The position numbers were made by a program, and so were the translations under genes. DNA of 64,000 nt, taken from NCBI RefSeq assembly GCF_000018865.1, contig NC_010175.1:3472001-3536000 (forward strand). The letters are read 5' to 3'. Source of the stretch: Chloroflexus aurantiacus J-10-fl (GTDB lineage Bacteria > Chloroflexota > Chloroflexia > Chloroflexales > Chloroflexaceae). This document shows, piece after piece, positions 18,542 through 27,777 of this stretch. The notes under the pieces are model-generated. The model had not been told where the DNA came from. It did no database searches and saw only the letters and a program-made list of their open reading frames with translations. The stretch's first letter is position 1, and each line of letters begins with the position of its first letter.

Positions 18542-19879
18542 CGCTGCACCCAAAACTGTTCGACGTTCTCTGAGCTGTAATTGCATGCCGTACCGTGGAC
18601 GGAGGGTAATACCGGTCTGGAGGACGACCGGATGATCGGCGACCGGCAGAAATTGCCAGCGTTGCGCCAGCGTTGCCAGCACGAGAATACCCTCCATCCA
18701 GGCAAACGGTTCGCCGATACAGGTGCGCGGCCCACCACCGAAGGGGAAGAAGGCAAATTTTGGTCGCTGAGCCTGGGCTTCCGGCGTGTGGCGGAGGGGA
18801 TCACAATGGTACGGTTCATGGAAGAACCGGGGATCGTGGTGCATCAGCCATGGACTCAACAGAACGATGGTATCAGGCGCAATCCGCACATCACCGAGTG
18901 TCACCGGTGCAATTGCCCGCCGCCCGATGAGCCACGCCGGAGGATAGAGACGCAGGGCTTCGGCAAAAAACCATGAGGTATAGGTCAGCTTCGGCAGATC
19001 GGCGACAGTCGGTTTCCGTCCACCAAGCACAGTATCCAGTTCGGCGGCCAGGTGTGCGGCAAGAGATGGATATTGCGCTAACAAGTAGAGCGCCCAGGTC
19101 AAAGCGTTTGCGGTGGTCTCGTGTCCGGCAAGAAAGATCGTCAACAGCTCATCACGCAGTTGGGTATCGGTCATCCGGTAGCCATCACCCTCATGATCCA
19201 CAGCGGTCAGCAACATCGAGAGCAGATCGCCACGATCAACCGGATTGGCGCGGCGCTGGGCAATCAACCGGTATATGATGGCATCGAGGCGGGCTTTCAC
19301 AGCCTGAAAGCGGCGCACAGGTGGTAACGGCAAGGCAAACAGCCAGTCGGCAAACGGTAATACCGCCAGATCGAACATAGCAACCAGATCATGCATTGCC
19401 GCAAACACCTCATCGGCATCGGCTTCCGTATCAGCCGAGAAGAGGGTTATCCCAACAATCTGCAATGTAATCGCCATGAATTCGCGGCTGACATCGAGCA
19501 CCAGCCCATCTTGCCAGCGCGCACTGCGCGCCTCGGCCACCGCGACCATTGCATCGCCGTAAGCGGCAATCCGCTGGCGGTGAAAAGCCGGCTGCATCAG
19601 GCGTCGCTGGCGCAGATGTAACTCACCCTCACTGGTCAGCAATCCCTCACCGAGCAGGCGCTTTGCCCGTTCCAGCACACGCCCCTTGACAAAGGAGCGA
19701 TGCTGTGTCACCAGCACCTCCCGGATGAGATCAGGATGGTTCACCAGCACCATCATTTGCGGCCCAACCCGAAATGGCACCACATCGCCGCGAGCAGCCA
19801 GTTCCTCCAGTAGCGTCAGCGGTTCGCGACGCAATTGCTGTAGGTTGCGAATTGCAACTGGGGAAGGAAAGCGGATCAT
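18539..19879 (-). CDS. Cytochrome P450
   Basis: This 446-residue protein is a soluble bacterial-size P450 monooxygenase. The I-helix motif AGHETT, the K-helix EALR and the heme-binding loop [11 protein letters not shown] (axial Cys at about 387) are all present. The substrate is unknown. Hydrophobic-residue patterning and the CYP102/CYP110-like motif spacing suggest a lipid, terpenoid or carotenoid substrate, but this is weak. I chose the ATG at 19879: GGAGA lies 8 bp upstream and an extended -10 TGCTATGAT lies 35 bp upstream, which rules out the longer frame beginning at 19918. No ferredoxin or reductase partner is adjacent. It is a single-gene unit. Confidence 0.93.
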   Translation of the reverse strand: MIRFPSPVAIRNLQQLRREPLTLLEELAARGDVVPFRVGPQMMVLVNHPDLIREVLVTQHRSFVKGRVLERAKRLLGEGLLTSEGELHLRQRRLMQPAFHRQRIAAYGDAMVAVAEARSARWQDGLVLDVSREFMAITLQIVGITLFSADTEADADEVFAAMHDLVAMFDLAVLPFADWLFALPLPPVRRFQAVKARLDAIIYRLIAQRRANPVDRGDLLSMLLTAVDHEGDGYRMTDTQLRDELLTIFLAGHETTANALTWALYLLAQYPSLAAHLAAELDTVLGGRKPTVADLPKLTYTSWFFAEALRLYPPAWLIGRRAIAPVTLGDVRIAPDTIVLLSPWLMHHDPRFFHEPYHCDPLRHTPEAQAQRPKFAFFPFGGGPRTCIGEPFAWMEGILVLATLAQRWQFLPVADHPVVLQTGITLRPRYGMQLQLRERRTVLGAA

Positions 19880-19913
19880 GGCTGTATCTCCGATCAAAAC
19901 AGGTATTGCCGGT

Positions 19914-19922
19914 ATCATAGCA
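19914..19922 (-). promoter_or_regulatory. Extended -10 promoter for the P450 gene
   Basis: TGCTATGAT on the minus strand, 35 bp before the chosen ATG at 19879. It overlaps the longer reading frame and so argues for the shorter start. Confidence 0.6.
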
Positions 19923-19998
19923 CGAGTATCAGCATACGATAATGACGTTAGTAAAACGTTAATTGTTCTTCAGAGACCATGCAGTCTACACCACGATG

Positions 19999-20021
19999 GC
20001 GAGGTTGTGATGCGACCTCGC
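19999..20021. repeat. Hairpin of the GTTGYRATGCGAC type
   Basis: GCGAGGT and ACCTCGC flank TGTGATGCG. The arrangement parallels the hairpin after mcr (GAGACGT-TGCAATGCG-ACGTCTC), so the two look like members of one family with compensatory changes in the stem. Confidence 0.5.
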
Positions 20022-20204
20022 GTTACCAGCCATGCTTATGCAGATAGGCGCAATTGGCTGGGCCACTCTCTTAATCCCAGACAGGTAGCTTCGCTGTTGA
20101 ACAAACTATCACCGTAACCAATATTCCAACGTGCTGCGTTAGGACATTGGCGGTGCGGAGTGACTCGAACCTGCTTCAAAAAACATCTATTACAAAGTTA
20201 TCTC

Positions 20205-20400
20205 ATTCATTGACGACCGACTTCATGATCGTGATGATCGTGACGAACACACCCCGCATCCTTGTAACCAGCCGGGTCAATGGCGGGCCAGGTGCCGGAT
20301 CGTGAGCACGGCTGGCGCGGCAGCGTGGCTGCCGCACTCCACACGCTGCGCCACGCGCATGACAGACAGGTAAGGCCCCCAATCCAACGAGATGGCACTG
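20205..20400. repeat. Duplicated non-coding segment, copy 1
   Basis: This segment is clearly related to 33065-33260: both contain GCACGGCTGGCGCGGCAGC, then GCTGCCGCACTCCA, CACGCGCAT/CACGCACAT and GTAAGGC, in the same order and spacing, with similar flanks. On the minus strand both copies can be read as related peptides (GVRQPRCRASRAHDPA / GVRQHGCRASRAYDSA), but no start signal supports translation. Confidence 0.7.
20317..20335. repeat. REP-like hairpin, CCGCACTCCA family
   Basis: GCGGCAGC and GCTGCCGC form an 8-bp stem around GTG, followed by ACTCCA. Same design as 6236, 33170 and 59523. Confidence 0.7.
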
Positions 20401-20900
20401 ACGATGGTCGTCAGCCCTCCTCGCTTCCATACCGGCAGCCTGAGAGCAGGATTACTGTTGTTGGTGATTGGCAAGCGTTCATGCACCTGTGCGACAGTCC
20501 GATAGCACGACAGTACGGCTTTTATGAAATAAGTGCCAATCAAGATTTGATATAGCCTCTCCTGCACTGCGAGAAAGGGAAGCACAGCAGTCTGCATTGA
20601 GGCGTCCTGATGAGGTAGACGGTGTGTTTGCTTATATGTTCTGTCCGTTCCTGAACTGTCTGGAGTAAGGCTGTCTTTGAGTGATAAAGATAACTTGAAC
20701 GAATACTTGTAATGACAAAAAGGTATGAAACGGCAACATCATTTACCACCAATACGCCGATCGCAGCGATGTCCATGCTCACAGAAGTATGCACGCGCAT
20801 GCCATTGGCAACCGCTTTCTATCACGGTTGTCAAAAAATCACTTAAGCCATATCAACAGTCATACATTCTTAACCATCCGTGAAATTTGGAACAACATCA

Positions 20901-20909
20901 TGGTATACT
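20901..20909 (+). promoter_or_regulatory. Extended -10 promoter for mcr
   Basis: TGGTATACT, about 63 bp before the mcr ATG. TTGGAA at 20887 could serve as a -35 for the overlapping TATACC at 20909, 16 bp apart. The region is AT-rich. Confidence 0.55.
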
Positions 20910-20971
20910 ATACCTATCGATAATTCTTCAACTAATTGCATAACAGAACAGCGATGGCGACGGGGGAGTCC

Positions 20972-23900
20972 ATGAGCGGAACAGGACGACTGGCAGGAAA
21001 GATTGCGTTAATTACCGGTGGCGCCGGCAATATCGGCAGTGAATTGACACGTCGCTTTCTCGCAGAGGGAGCGACGGTCATTATTAGTGGACGGAATCGG
21101 GCGAAGTTGACCGCACTGGCCGAACGGATGCAGGCAGAGGCAGGAGTGCCGGCAAAGCGCATCGATCTCGAAGTCATGGATGGGAGTGATCCGGTCGCGG
21201 TACGTGCCGGTATCGAAGCGATTGTGGCCCGTCACGGCCAGATCGACATTCTGGTCAACAATGCAGGAAGTGCCGGTGCCCAGCGTCGTCTGGCCGAGAT
21301 TCCACTCACTGAAGCTGAATTAGGCCCTGGCGCCGAAGAGACGCTTCATGCCAGCATCGCCAATTTACTTGGTATGGGATGGCATCTGATGCGTATTGCG
21401 GCACCTCATATGCCGGTAGGAAGTGCGGTCATCAATGTCTCGACCATCTTTTCACGGGCTGAGTACTACGGGCGGATTCCGTATGTCACCCCTAAAGCTG
21501 CTCTTAATGCTCTATCTCAACTTGCTGCGCGTGAGTTAGGTGCACGTGGCATCCGCGTTAATACGATCTTTCCCGGCCCGATTGAAAGTGATCGCATCCG
21601 TACAGTGTTCCAGCGTATGGATCAGCTCAAGGGGCGGCCCGAAGGCGACACAGCGCACCATTTTTTGAACACCATGCGATTGTGTCGTGCCAACGACCAG
21701 GGCGCGCTTGAACGTCGGTTCCCCTCCGTCGGTGATGTGGCAGACGCCGCTGTCTTTCTGGCCAGTGCCGAATCCGCCGCTCTCTCCGGTGAGACGATTG
21801 AGGTTACGCACGGAATGGAGTTGCCGGCCTGCAGTGAGACCAGCCTGCTGGCCCGTACTGATCTGCGCACGATTGATGCCAGTGGCCGCACGACGCTCAT
21901 CTGCGCCGGCGACCAGATTGAAGAGGTGATGGCGCTCACCGGTATGTTGCGTACCTGTGGGAGTGAAGTGATCATCGGCTTCCGTTCGGCTGCGGCGCTG
22001 GCCCAGTTCGAGCAGGCAGTCAATGAGAGTCGGCGGCTGGCCGGCGCAGACTTTACGCCTCCCATTGCCTTGCCACTCGATCCACGCGATCCGGCAACAA
22101 TTGACGCTGTCTTCGATTGGGCCGGCGAGAATACCGGCGGGATTCATGCAGCGGTGATTCTGCCTGCTACCAGTCACGAACCGGCACCGTGCGTGATTGA
22201 GGTTGATGATGAGCGGGTGCTGAATTTTCTGGCCGATGAAATCACCGGGACAATTGTGATTGCCAGTCGCCTGGCCCGTTACTGGCAGTCGCAACGGCTT
22301 ACCCCCGGCGCACGTGCGCGTGGGCCGCGTGTCATTTTTCTCTCGAACGGTGCCGATCAAAATGGGAATGTTTACGGACGCATTCAAAGTGCCGCTATCG
22401 GTCAGCTCATTCGTGTGTGGCGTCACGAGGCTGAACTTGACTATCAGCGTGCCAGCGCCGCCGGTGATCATGTGCTGCCGCCGGTATGGGCCAATCAGAT
22501 TGTGCGCTTCGCTAACCGCAGCCTTGAAGGGTTAGAATTTGCCTGTGCCTGGACAGCTCAATTGCTCCATAGTCAACGCCATATCAATGAGATTACCCTC
22601 AACATCCCTGCCAACATTAGCGCCACCACCGGCGCACGCAGTGCATCGGTCGGATGGGCGGAAAGCCTGATCGGGTTGCATTTGGGGAAAGTTGCCTTGA
22701 TTACCGGTGGCAGCGCCGGTATTGGTGGGCAGATCGGGCGCCTCCTGGCTTTGAGTGGCGCGCGCGTGATGCTGGCAGCCCGTGATCGGCATAAGCTCGA
22801 ACAGATGCAGGCGATGATCCAATCTGAGCTGGCTGAGGTGGGGTATACCGATGTCGAAGATCGCGTCCACATTGCACCGGGCTGCGATGTGAGTAGCGAA
22901 GCGCAGCTTGCGGATCTTGTTGAACGTACCCTGTCAGCTTTTGGCACCGTCGATTATCTGATCAACAACGCCGGGATCGCCGGTGTCGAAGAGATGGTTA
23001 TCGATATGCCAGTTGAGGGATGGCGCCATACCCTCTTCGCCAATCTGATCAGCAACTACTCGTTGATGCGCAAACTGGCGCCGTTGATGAAAAAACAGGG
23101 TAGCGGTTACATCCTTAACGTCTCATCATACTTTGGCGGTGAAAAAGATGCGGCCATTCCCTACCCCAACCGTGCCGATTACGCCGTCTCGAAGGCTGGT
23201 CAGCGGGCAATGGCCGAAGTCTTTGCGCGCTTCCTTGGCCCGGAGATACAGATCAATGCCATTGCGCCGGGTCCGGTCGAAGGTGATCGCTTGCGCGGTA
23301 CCGGTGAACGTCCCGGCCTCTTTGCCCGTCGGGCGCGGCTGATTTTGGAGAACAAGCGGCTGAATGAGCTTCACGCTGCTCTTATCGCGGCTGCGCGCAC
23401 CGATGAGCGATCTATGCACGAACTGGTTGAACTGCTCTTACCCAATGATGTGGCCGCACTAGAGCAGAATCCCGCAGCACCTACCGCGTTGCGTGAACTG
23501 GCACGACGTTTTCGCAGCGAAGGCGATCCGGCGGCATCATCAAGCAGTGCGCTGCTGAACCGTTCAATTGCCGCTAAATTGCTGGCTCGTTTGCATAATG
23601 GTGGCTATGTGTTGCCTGCCGACATCTTTGCAAACCTGCCAAACCCGCCCGATCCCTTCTTCACCCGAGCCCAGATTGATCGCGAGGCTCGCAAGGTTCG
23701 TGACGGCATCATGGGGATGCTCTACCTGCAACGGATGCCGACTGAGTTTGATGTCGCAATGGCCACCGTCTATTACCTTGCCGACCGCAATGTCAGTGGT
23801 GAGACATTCCACCCATCAGGTGGTTTGCGTTACGAACGCACCCCTACCGGTGGCGAACTCTTCGGCTTGCCCTCACCGGAACGGCTGGCGGAGCTGGTCG

Positions 23901-24631
23901 GAAGCACGGTCTATCTGATAGGTGAACATCTGACTGAACACCTTAACCTGCTTGCCCGTGCGTACCTCGAACGTTACGGGGCACGTCAGGTAGTGATGAT
24001 TGTTGAGACAGAAACCGGGGCAGAGACAATGCGTCGCTTGCTCCACGATCACGTCGAGGCTGGTCGGCTGATGACTATTGTGGCCGGTGATCAGATCGAA
24101 GCCGCTATCGACCAGGCTATCACTCGCTACGGTCGCCCAGGGCCGGTCGTCTGTACCCCCTTCCGGCCACTGCCGACGGTACCACTGGTCGGGCGTAAAG
24201 ACAGTGACTGGAGCACAGTGTTGAGTGAGGCTGAATTTGCCGAGTTGTGCGAACACCAGCTCACCCACCATTTCCGGGTAGCGCGCAAGATTGCCCTGAG
24301 TGATGGTGCCAGTCTCGCGCTGGTCACTCCCGAAACTACGGCTACCTCAACTACCGAGCAATTTGCTCTGGCTAACTTCATCAAAACGACCCTTCACGCT
24401 TTTACGGCTACGATTGGTGTCGAGAGCGAAAGAACTGCTCAGCGCATTCTGATCAATCAAGTCGATCTGACCCGGCGTGCGCGTGCCGAAGAGCCGCGTG
24501 ATCCGCACGAGCGTCAACAAGAACTGGAACGTTTTATCGAGGCAGTCTTGCTGGTCACTGCACCACTCCCGCCTGAAGCCGATACCCGTTACGCCGGGCG
24601 GATTCATCGCGGACGGGCGATTACCGTGTAA
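20972..24631 (+). CDS. mcr: Bifunctional NADPH-dependent malonyl-CoA reductase
   Basis: This 1219-residue cytoplasmic enzyme reduces malonyl-CoA to 3-hydroxypropionate with two NADPH, a key step of the 3-hydroxypropionate CO2-fixation bi-cycle. It consists of two short-chain-dehydrogenase halves, each with an extra SDR-like extension. The N-terminal half (about 1-550) has TGGAGNIG (15-22) and Ser157/Tyr171/Lys175 and reduces malonate semialdehyde. The C-terminal half has TGGSAGIG (578-585) and Ser719/Tyr737/Lys741 and reduces the thioester. I chose the ATG at 20972, which gives the family N-terminus MSGTGRLAGK; ATG at 20954 and TTG at 20936 are also in frame. Length and sequence agree with the C. 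aurantiacus enzyme as I remember it. It is monocistronic, with a hairpin 46 bp after the stop. Confidence 0.98.
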   Translation: MSGTGRLAGKIALITGGAGNIGSELTRRFLAEGATVIISGRNRAKLTALAERMQAEAGVPAKRIDLEVMDGSDPVAVRAGIEAIVARHGQIDILVNNAGSAGAQRRLAEIPLTEAELGPGAEETLHASIANLLGMGWHLMRIAAPHMPVGSAVINVSTIFSRAEYYGRIPYVTPKAALNALSQLAARELGARGIRVNTIFPGPIESDRIRTVFQRMDQLKGRPEGDTAHHFLNTMRLCRANDQGALERRFPSVGDVADAAVFLASAESAALSGETIEVTHGMELPACSETSLLARTDLRTIDASGRTTLICAGDQIEEVMALTGMLRTCGSEVIIGFRSAAALAQFEQAVNESRRLAGADFTPPIALPLDPRDPATIDAVFDWAGENTGGIHAAVILPATSHEPAPCVIEVDDERVLNFLADEITGTIVIASRLARYWQSQRLTPGARARGPRVIFLSNGADQNGNVYGRIQSAAIGQLIRVWRHEAELDYQRASAAGDHVLPPVWANQIVRFANRSLEGLEFACAWTAQLLHSQRHINEITLNIPANISATTGARSASVGWAESLIGLHLGKVALITGGSAGIGGQIGRLLALSGARVMLAARDRHKLEQMQAMIQSELAEVGYTDVEDRVHIAPGCDVSSEAQLADLVERTLSAFGTVDYLINNAGIAGVEEMVIDMPVEGWRHTLFANLISNYSLMRKLAPLMKKQGSGYILNVSSYFGGEKDAAIPYPNRADYAVSKAGQRAMAEVFARFLGPEIQINAIAPGPVEGDRLRGTGERPGLFARRARLILENKRLNELHAALIAAARTDERSMHELVELLLPNDVAALEQNPAAPTALRELARRFRSEGDPAASSSSALLNRSIAAKLLARLHNGGYVLPADIFANLPNPPDPFFTRAQIDREARKVRDGIMGMLYLQRMPTEFDVAMATVYYLADRNVSGETFHPSGGLRYERTPTGGELFGLPSPERLAELVGSTVYLIGEHLTEHLNLLARAYLERYGARQVVMIVETETGAETMRRLLHDHVEAGRLMTIVAGDQIEAAIDQAITRYGRPGPVVCTPFRPLPTVPLVGRKDSDWSTVLSEAEFAELCEHQLTHHFRVARKIALSDGASLALVTPETTATSTTEQFALANFIKTTLHAFTATIGVESERTAQRILINQVDLTRRARAEEPRDPHERQQELERFIEAVLLVTAPLPPEADTRYAGRIHRGRAITV

Positions 24632-24677
24632 ATTCTACGCCACAGGAACCACTACCAAACCAGCATAGTAAGAGAAC

Positions 24678-24708
24678 GATAGAGACGTTGCAATGCGACG
24701 TCTCTATC
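24678..24708 (+). terminator. Hairpin after mcr, likely terminator
   Basis: GATAGAGACGT and ACGTCTCTATC form an 11-bp stem with a 9-nt loop TGCAATGCG. Only a weak T run follows (ATATTT). The same palindrome type occurs widely as a dispersed repeat, so it may be both. Confidence 0.6.
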
Positions 24709-24771
24709 ATATTTCCGGCCCCCCCTAGACAAACCCCCACGTCTTCGTGTAGACTAGAAACAGGAGGCTGT

Positions 24772-25476
24772 ATGCACGTCCAACAAGAACCAATTCTGGT
24801 TATCGCTGCACATGCTGATGATATTGAGTTTGCTGCTGCCGGTACTATCGCCAAGTGGGCAGCAGCCGGGCATCCTGTTACGTATTGCATCGTAACCGAT
24901 GGTTCGGCTGGCTCAAATGAACCAGGTGCCAATCTGGCAACCCTGGTCGCTCGCCGTCAAGAAGAGCAGCGTGCTGCCGCAGCAGTCCTCGGTGTGCACG
25001 ATGTCCGTTTCCTTGGCTACCGCGACGGCATCTTGCAGCCAACCCTCGATCTGAGGCGAGAGCTAACTCGCCTGATCCGTGAAGTACGACCATTCCGGGT
25101 TCTCTGCCAGGACCCAACACTCGTCTTTGCCGGCAACACCTACATTAATCATCCCGATCATCGTGCAGCCGGTGAAGCGGCGCTCTACGCCGTTTTCCCC
25201 AGCGCTGAAACGCGCCCCATCTTCCCGGAACTCCTTGCCGAAGGCTACGAACCGCACAAAGTGCGTGAACTCTATCTGATGTTTCCCAGTGCCCCTGATC
25301 TCTACCTCGATATAAGTGATCGGATTGAGCAGAAGATTGAGAGTCTGCTCTGCCACCGCTCGCAGCTTGGCCCCGAGGTGGCTGATTGGGTGCGCACGTG
25401 GGACGCCGAGAACGGCACGAAGATCGGCGTTGCCTACGCCGAGACGTTCCGGGTCATTCGCCTGGTCGATAATTAA
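24772..25476 (+). CDS. PIG-L family deacetylase
   Basis: This 234-residue protein has the two zinc motifs of the PIG-L/LmbE superfamily: AHADDIE near residue 13 (family AHPDD, with Pro replaced by Ala) and HPDH near 127. Members remove acetyl groups from N-acetylglucosaminyl lipids or thiol precursors (for example BshB and MshB). The enzyme is soluble; the real substrate is unknown. AGGAGG seven bases before the ATG at 24772 sets the start and rules out the longer open frame. It lies between mcr and an aminotransferase, in the same direction but with wide gaps, so it is probably its own unit. Confidence 0.9.
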   Translation: MHVQQEPILVIAAHADDIEFAAAGTIAKWAAAGHPVTYCIVTDGSAGSNEPGANLATLVARRQEEQRAAAAVLGVHDVRFLGYRDGILQPTLDLRRELTRLIREVRPFRVLCQDPTLVFAGNTYINHPDHRAAGEAALYAVFPSAETRPIFPELLAEGYEPHKVRELYLMFPSAPDLYLDISDRIEQKIESLLCHRSQLGPEVADWVRTWDAENGTKIGVAYAETFRVIRLVDN

Positions 25477-25807
25477 CCCGCGACACGAACCCTCTGGAAC
25501 GGGCAGCGTTTACGCTGTTCCCGGATGGTTTGGTGTACGCGCCGGTTTTTGGTTATTAGTGCCGGGATAACCGGCTAGAAAGGAATGACATTGGCAGATT
25601 GATATGCGTGAGGTGCGCATGTGTCAGGGCCGTGCGCATCTCGGTCACACCGGGTACCTCATCCGGCGTGTCGCCCTGTTCTTCGTGTCCGCGCCAGGGT
25701 CGGGGCATGTGCCTACGATGTGGTCTCTCTCTCTTACCTGCTGCGGTGTCGCAGTCGCGCATTCGGCGCGTTAGAGGCCACGGTTGCGGACGTAGTCAGG
25801 AATCTAT
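25477..25807. other. Gene-free gap
   Basis: No gene supported. Short GC-rich inverted repeats occur near 25500-25525 (GGAACGGGCAGCGTTTACGC...). I see no clear promoter for the aminotransferase. Confidence 0.5.
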
Positions 25808-27253
25808 ATGAGTACCATTACGAACAATCGACGTCAGGCCCTCAGTGATAATGTCTGGTTACATTTCTTCCAAATGGGCCACTTCTCCAGTACCGACGCG
25901 CGGCCCACAATACTGGTCCGAGGTGAAGGGTCGCGCGTATGGGATCAAGACGGTAACGAGTACATCGATGGTCTGTCCGGTCTGTTTACAGTCAATGTCG
26001 GTTATGGTCGCCGTGAAATCATCGAGGCGATCAGTGCGCAACTGAGCGAGATTGCTTACGTCAGTCCTTTCAGCTTCCCCAGTCTGCCTTTAATTGACAT
26101 ATCGGCGCGCCTGGCTTCAATCAGTCCCACCGGCCCCCGCTCGCGAGTATTTCTGACCACCGGGGGTTCAGATGCAGTGGAGACTGCATTGAAGCTGGCC
26201 AAAGCGTACCAGCGGCGGCGCGGGTTTGCCGACCGCACCAAGATTATTGCCCGTCGCGTGAGCTATCACGGCACCTCAATGGGTGCGCTATCGGTCAACG
26301 GTGTCACCTCCATCCGTAACGGTTTTGGCCCGCTGGTACCGGGGGCACGCCATGCGCCCCTCCCCTATCGTTTTCGCTGCGACTATTGCGCCACTCACAG
26401 TGGCTGCCGTGGTGTCTGTGTCGATGAAGTCGAGCGTCTGATCGAGTTTGAAGGCCCTGAAACAATTGCCGCCATTATTATGGAACCGGTGCAAAATAGT
26501 GGCGGTGCAATTGTCTCGCCTCCCGGCTATCTACAACGCATTCGCCAGATCTGCGATCACTACGGGATCGTCATGATTGTTGATGAAGTGATCTGCGGTT
26601 TTGGCCGGGTTGGTGATTGGTTTGGTTCAACAGCGATGGGGGTCAGGCCCGACATCATCACCTGCGCCAAAGGCATCACCAGCGGCTACGCTCCGCTCGG
26701 TGCGGCCATTGTCTGTGACACGCTCGCCGATGTCTTCGTTTCCGATAATGAAGCAGATAAGTTTATGCACGGAATCACCTTTGGTGGGCACGCTGCCAGT
26801 TGTGCGGCAGCACTCGCCAACCTGGACATTATCGAACGGGAACATCTGCTGGAGCGGTCGCGCGAAATGGGAGCCTACCTGATGCAAGAGCTAACCGCTG
26901 CCGTTGGCAATCACCCCAACGTGGGTGAGGTGCGGGGGATGGGCATGTTTATGGCTGTCGAGCTGGTACGTGACCGGGTCACCCGCGAGTCACTGGCCGA
27001 GGAGCGGCTGATGATCTGGCTGAGTGATCAATTGAAGCAGCGTGGTCTGATTTGCCGGGCCGATGATCGACTCGAACCGGTGATCCAACTGGCGCCGCCG
27101 TTGATCCTCACCCGCGAAGAAGCTGATCGCTGTGTCAGCATCGTCGCCGAGGCCGTCCATGCCCTCGGTCGTCGACTGGGAAGCGTCCCAACCGTCATCT
27201 CGCTCAACGTCACAACACCGGTAGAACCACCGACAGCGGTGGCGGCTGATTAA
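25808..27253 (+). CDS. Class III PLP-dependent aminotransferase
   Basis: This 481-residue protein belongs to aminotransferase class III (omega-amino acid transaminases). It shows the dimer/PLP region LTTGGSDAVETALKLAK, the aspartate that contacts the pyridine nitrogen (IVDEVICGFGRVG, about 259-271) and the Schiff-base lysine in ITCAKGITSGYAPLG (about residue 290). A Cys-bearing loop RCDYCATHSGC occurs in related transaminases. The closest resemblance is to beta-alanine or omega-amino acid:pyruvate transaminases. If beta-alanine is the donor, the product would be malonate semialdehyde, the intermediate of the Mcr reaction; this is inference. A strong convergent terminator follows directly. Confidence 0.88.
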   Translation: MSTITNNRRQALSDNVWLHFFQMGHFSSTDARPTILVRGEGSRVWDQDGNEYIDGLSGLFTVNVGYGRREIIEAISAQLSEIAYVSPFSFPSLPLIDISARLASISPTGPRSRVFLTTGGSDAVETALKLAKAYQRRRGFADRTKIIARRVSYHGTSMGALSVNGVTSIRNGFGPLVPGARHAPLPYRFRCDYCATHSGCRGVCVDEVERLIEFEGPETIAAIIMEPVQNSGGAIVSPPGYLQRIRQICDHYGIVMIVDEVICGFGRVGDWFGSTAMGVRPDIITCAKGITSGYAPLGAAIVCDTLADVFVSDNEADKFMHGITFGGHAASCAAALANLDIIEREHLLERSREMGAYLMQELTAAVGNHPNVGEVRGMGMFMAVELVRDRVTRESLAEERLMIWLSDQLKQRGLICRADDRLEPVIQLAPPLILTREEADRCVSIVAEAVHALGRRLGSVPTVISLNVTTPVEPPTAVAAD

Positions 27254-27264
27254 AAAGAGCAAGA

Positions 27265-27298
27265 AAGGTGCGATGCATCGTCACATGCATCGCACCTT
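27265..27298. terminator. Bidirectional terminator
   Basis: AAGGTGCGATGCAT and ATGCATCGCACCTT form a perfect 14-bp stem with a 6-nt loop. T-rich sequence follows on both strands (CTTTC on plus, TCTTGCTCTTTTT on minus). It separates the convergent aminotransferase and thioredoxin genes. Confidence 0.9.
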
Positions 27299-27301
27299 CT
27301 T

Positions 27302-27757
27302 TCATCCGGCAACCGTTGTCTGCCGGATGCCAACCTCTCGCGTTAATAGTCCGACCTGCTGCAACAATACCGGCGTATCCACAAACCCCAAATTGATGTG
27401 GCGTACCACACCACGGGCATCAAGCACCACAGTCGCCGGCGCAGTGAGAATACCCAGTTGCGTCACGAGCTGCGGATAGTCCGCAGCCTGCAAGGTACAG
27501 ATAGTGACCTGAGTGACCTGATCGTTGACAGCACCGGCCAGCCTCGCCAGCGCCGGTGCTTGCCGGAAATGACACTCGCGACAACCAGGTGTGGTAAAAG
27601 CAACCACTGCCGGCTTCCCCGTCGGCACCAACCCGACGAAGGGAGACTTCTGAGCGAGGGATCGTACCGTGCGTGCCTGCCAGTAACGTACCCCTGCCCA
27701 CACCAGCAGTACCGCGAGCGTCACAACCCCAATGATCAACAGCCGTTCAACCAGCAC
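27302..27757 (-). CDS. Membrane-anchored thioredoxin-fold protein
   Basis: This 151-residue protein has one N-terminal membrane helix (about 3-24) and a thioredoxin-like domain with the redox motif CREC (Cys59 and Cys62, in FTTPGCRECHF). The usual cis-Pro region is present (LTAPATVVLD). It likely exchanges thiol/disulfide bonds at the outer face of the membrane. It begins 20 bp after the DUF4395 gene, whose product also has a CxxC at its membrane edge. The pair recurs in many bacteria, as far as I remember, and may act together. Confidence 0.88.
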   Translation of the reverse strand: MLVERLLIIGVVTLAVLLVWAGVRYWQARTVRSLAQKSPFVGLVPTGKPAVVAFTTPGCRECHFRQAPALARLAGAVNDQVTQVTICTLQAADYPQLVTQLGILTAPATVVLDARGVVRHINLGFVDTPVLLQQVGLLTREVGIRQTTVAG

Positions 27758-27777
27758 TCAAATACCTCACCGGTCAT

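Larger units (their letters stand above)
19923..20900. other. Gene-free divergent gap before mcr
   Basis: About 1 kb without a gene I can support. It holds a hairpin (19999-20021), a copy of a duplicated non-coding segment (about 20205-20400) with a CCGCACTCC hairpin inside it, and an AT-rich leader toward mcr. Short minus-strand frames exist but have no ribosome binding site or family resemblance. Confidence 0.55.

Noticed and set aside
20540-20800. Minus-strand 86-codon frame upstream of mcr
   Set aside because: No start signal; lies in a gap with other repeat remnants and shows no family resemblance.
21536-22471. 311-codon open frame antisense to mcr
   Set aside because: It lies wholly inside mcr, has no ribosome binding site or family resemblance, and is explained by GC-rich codon bias of the coding strand.
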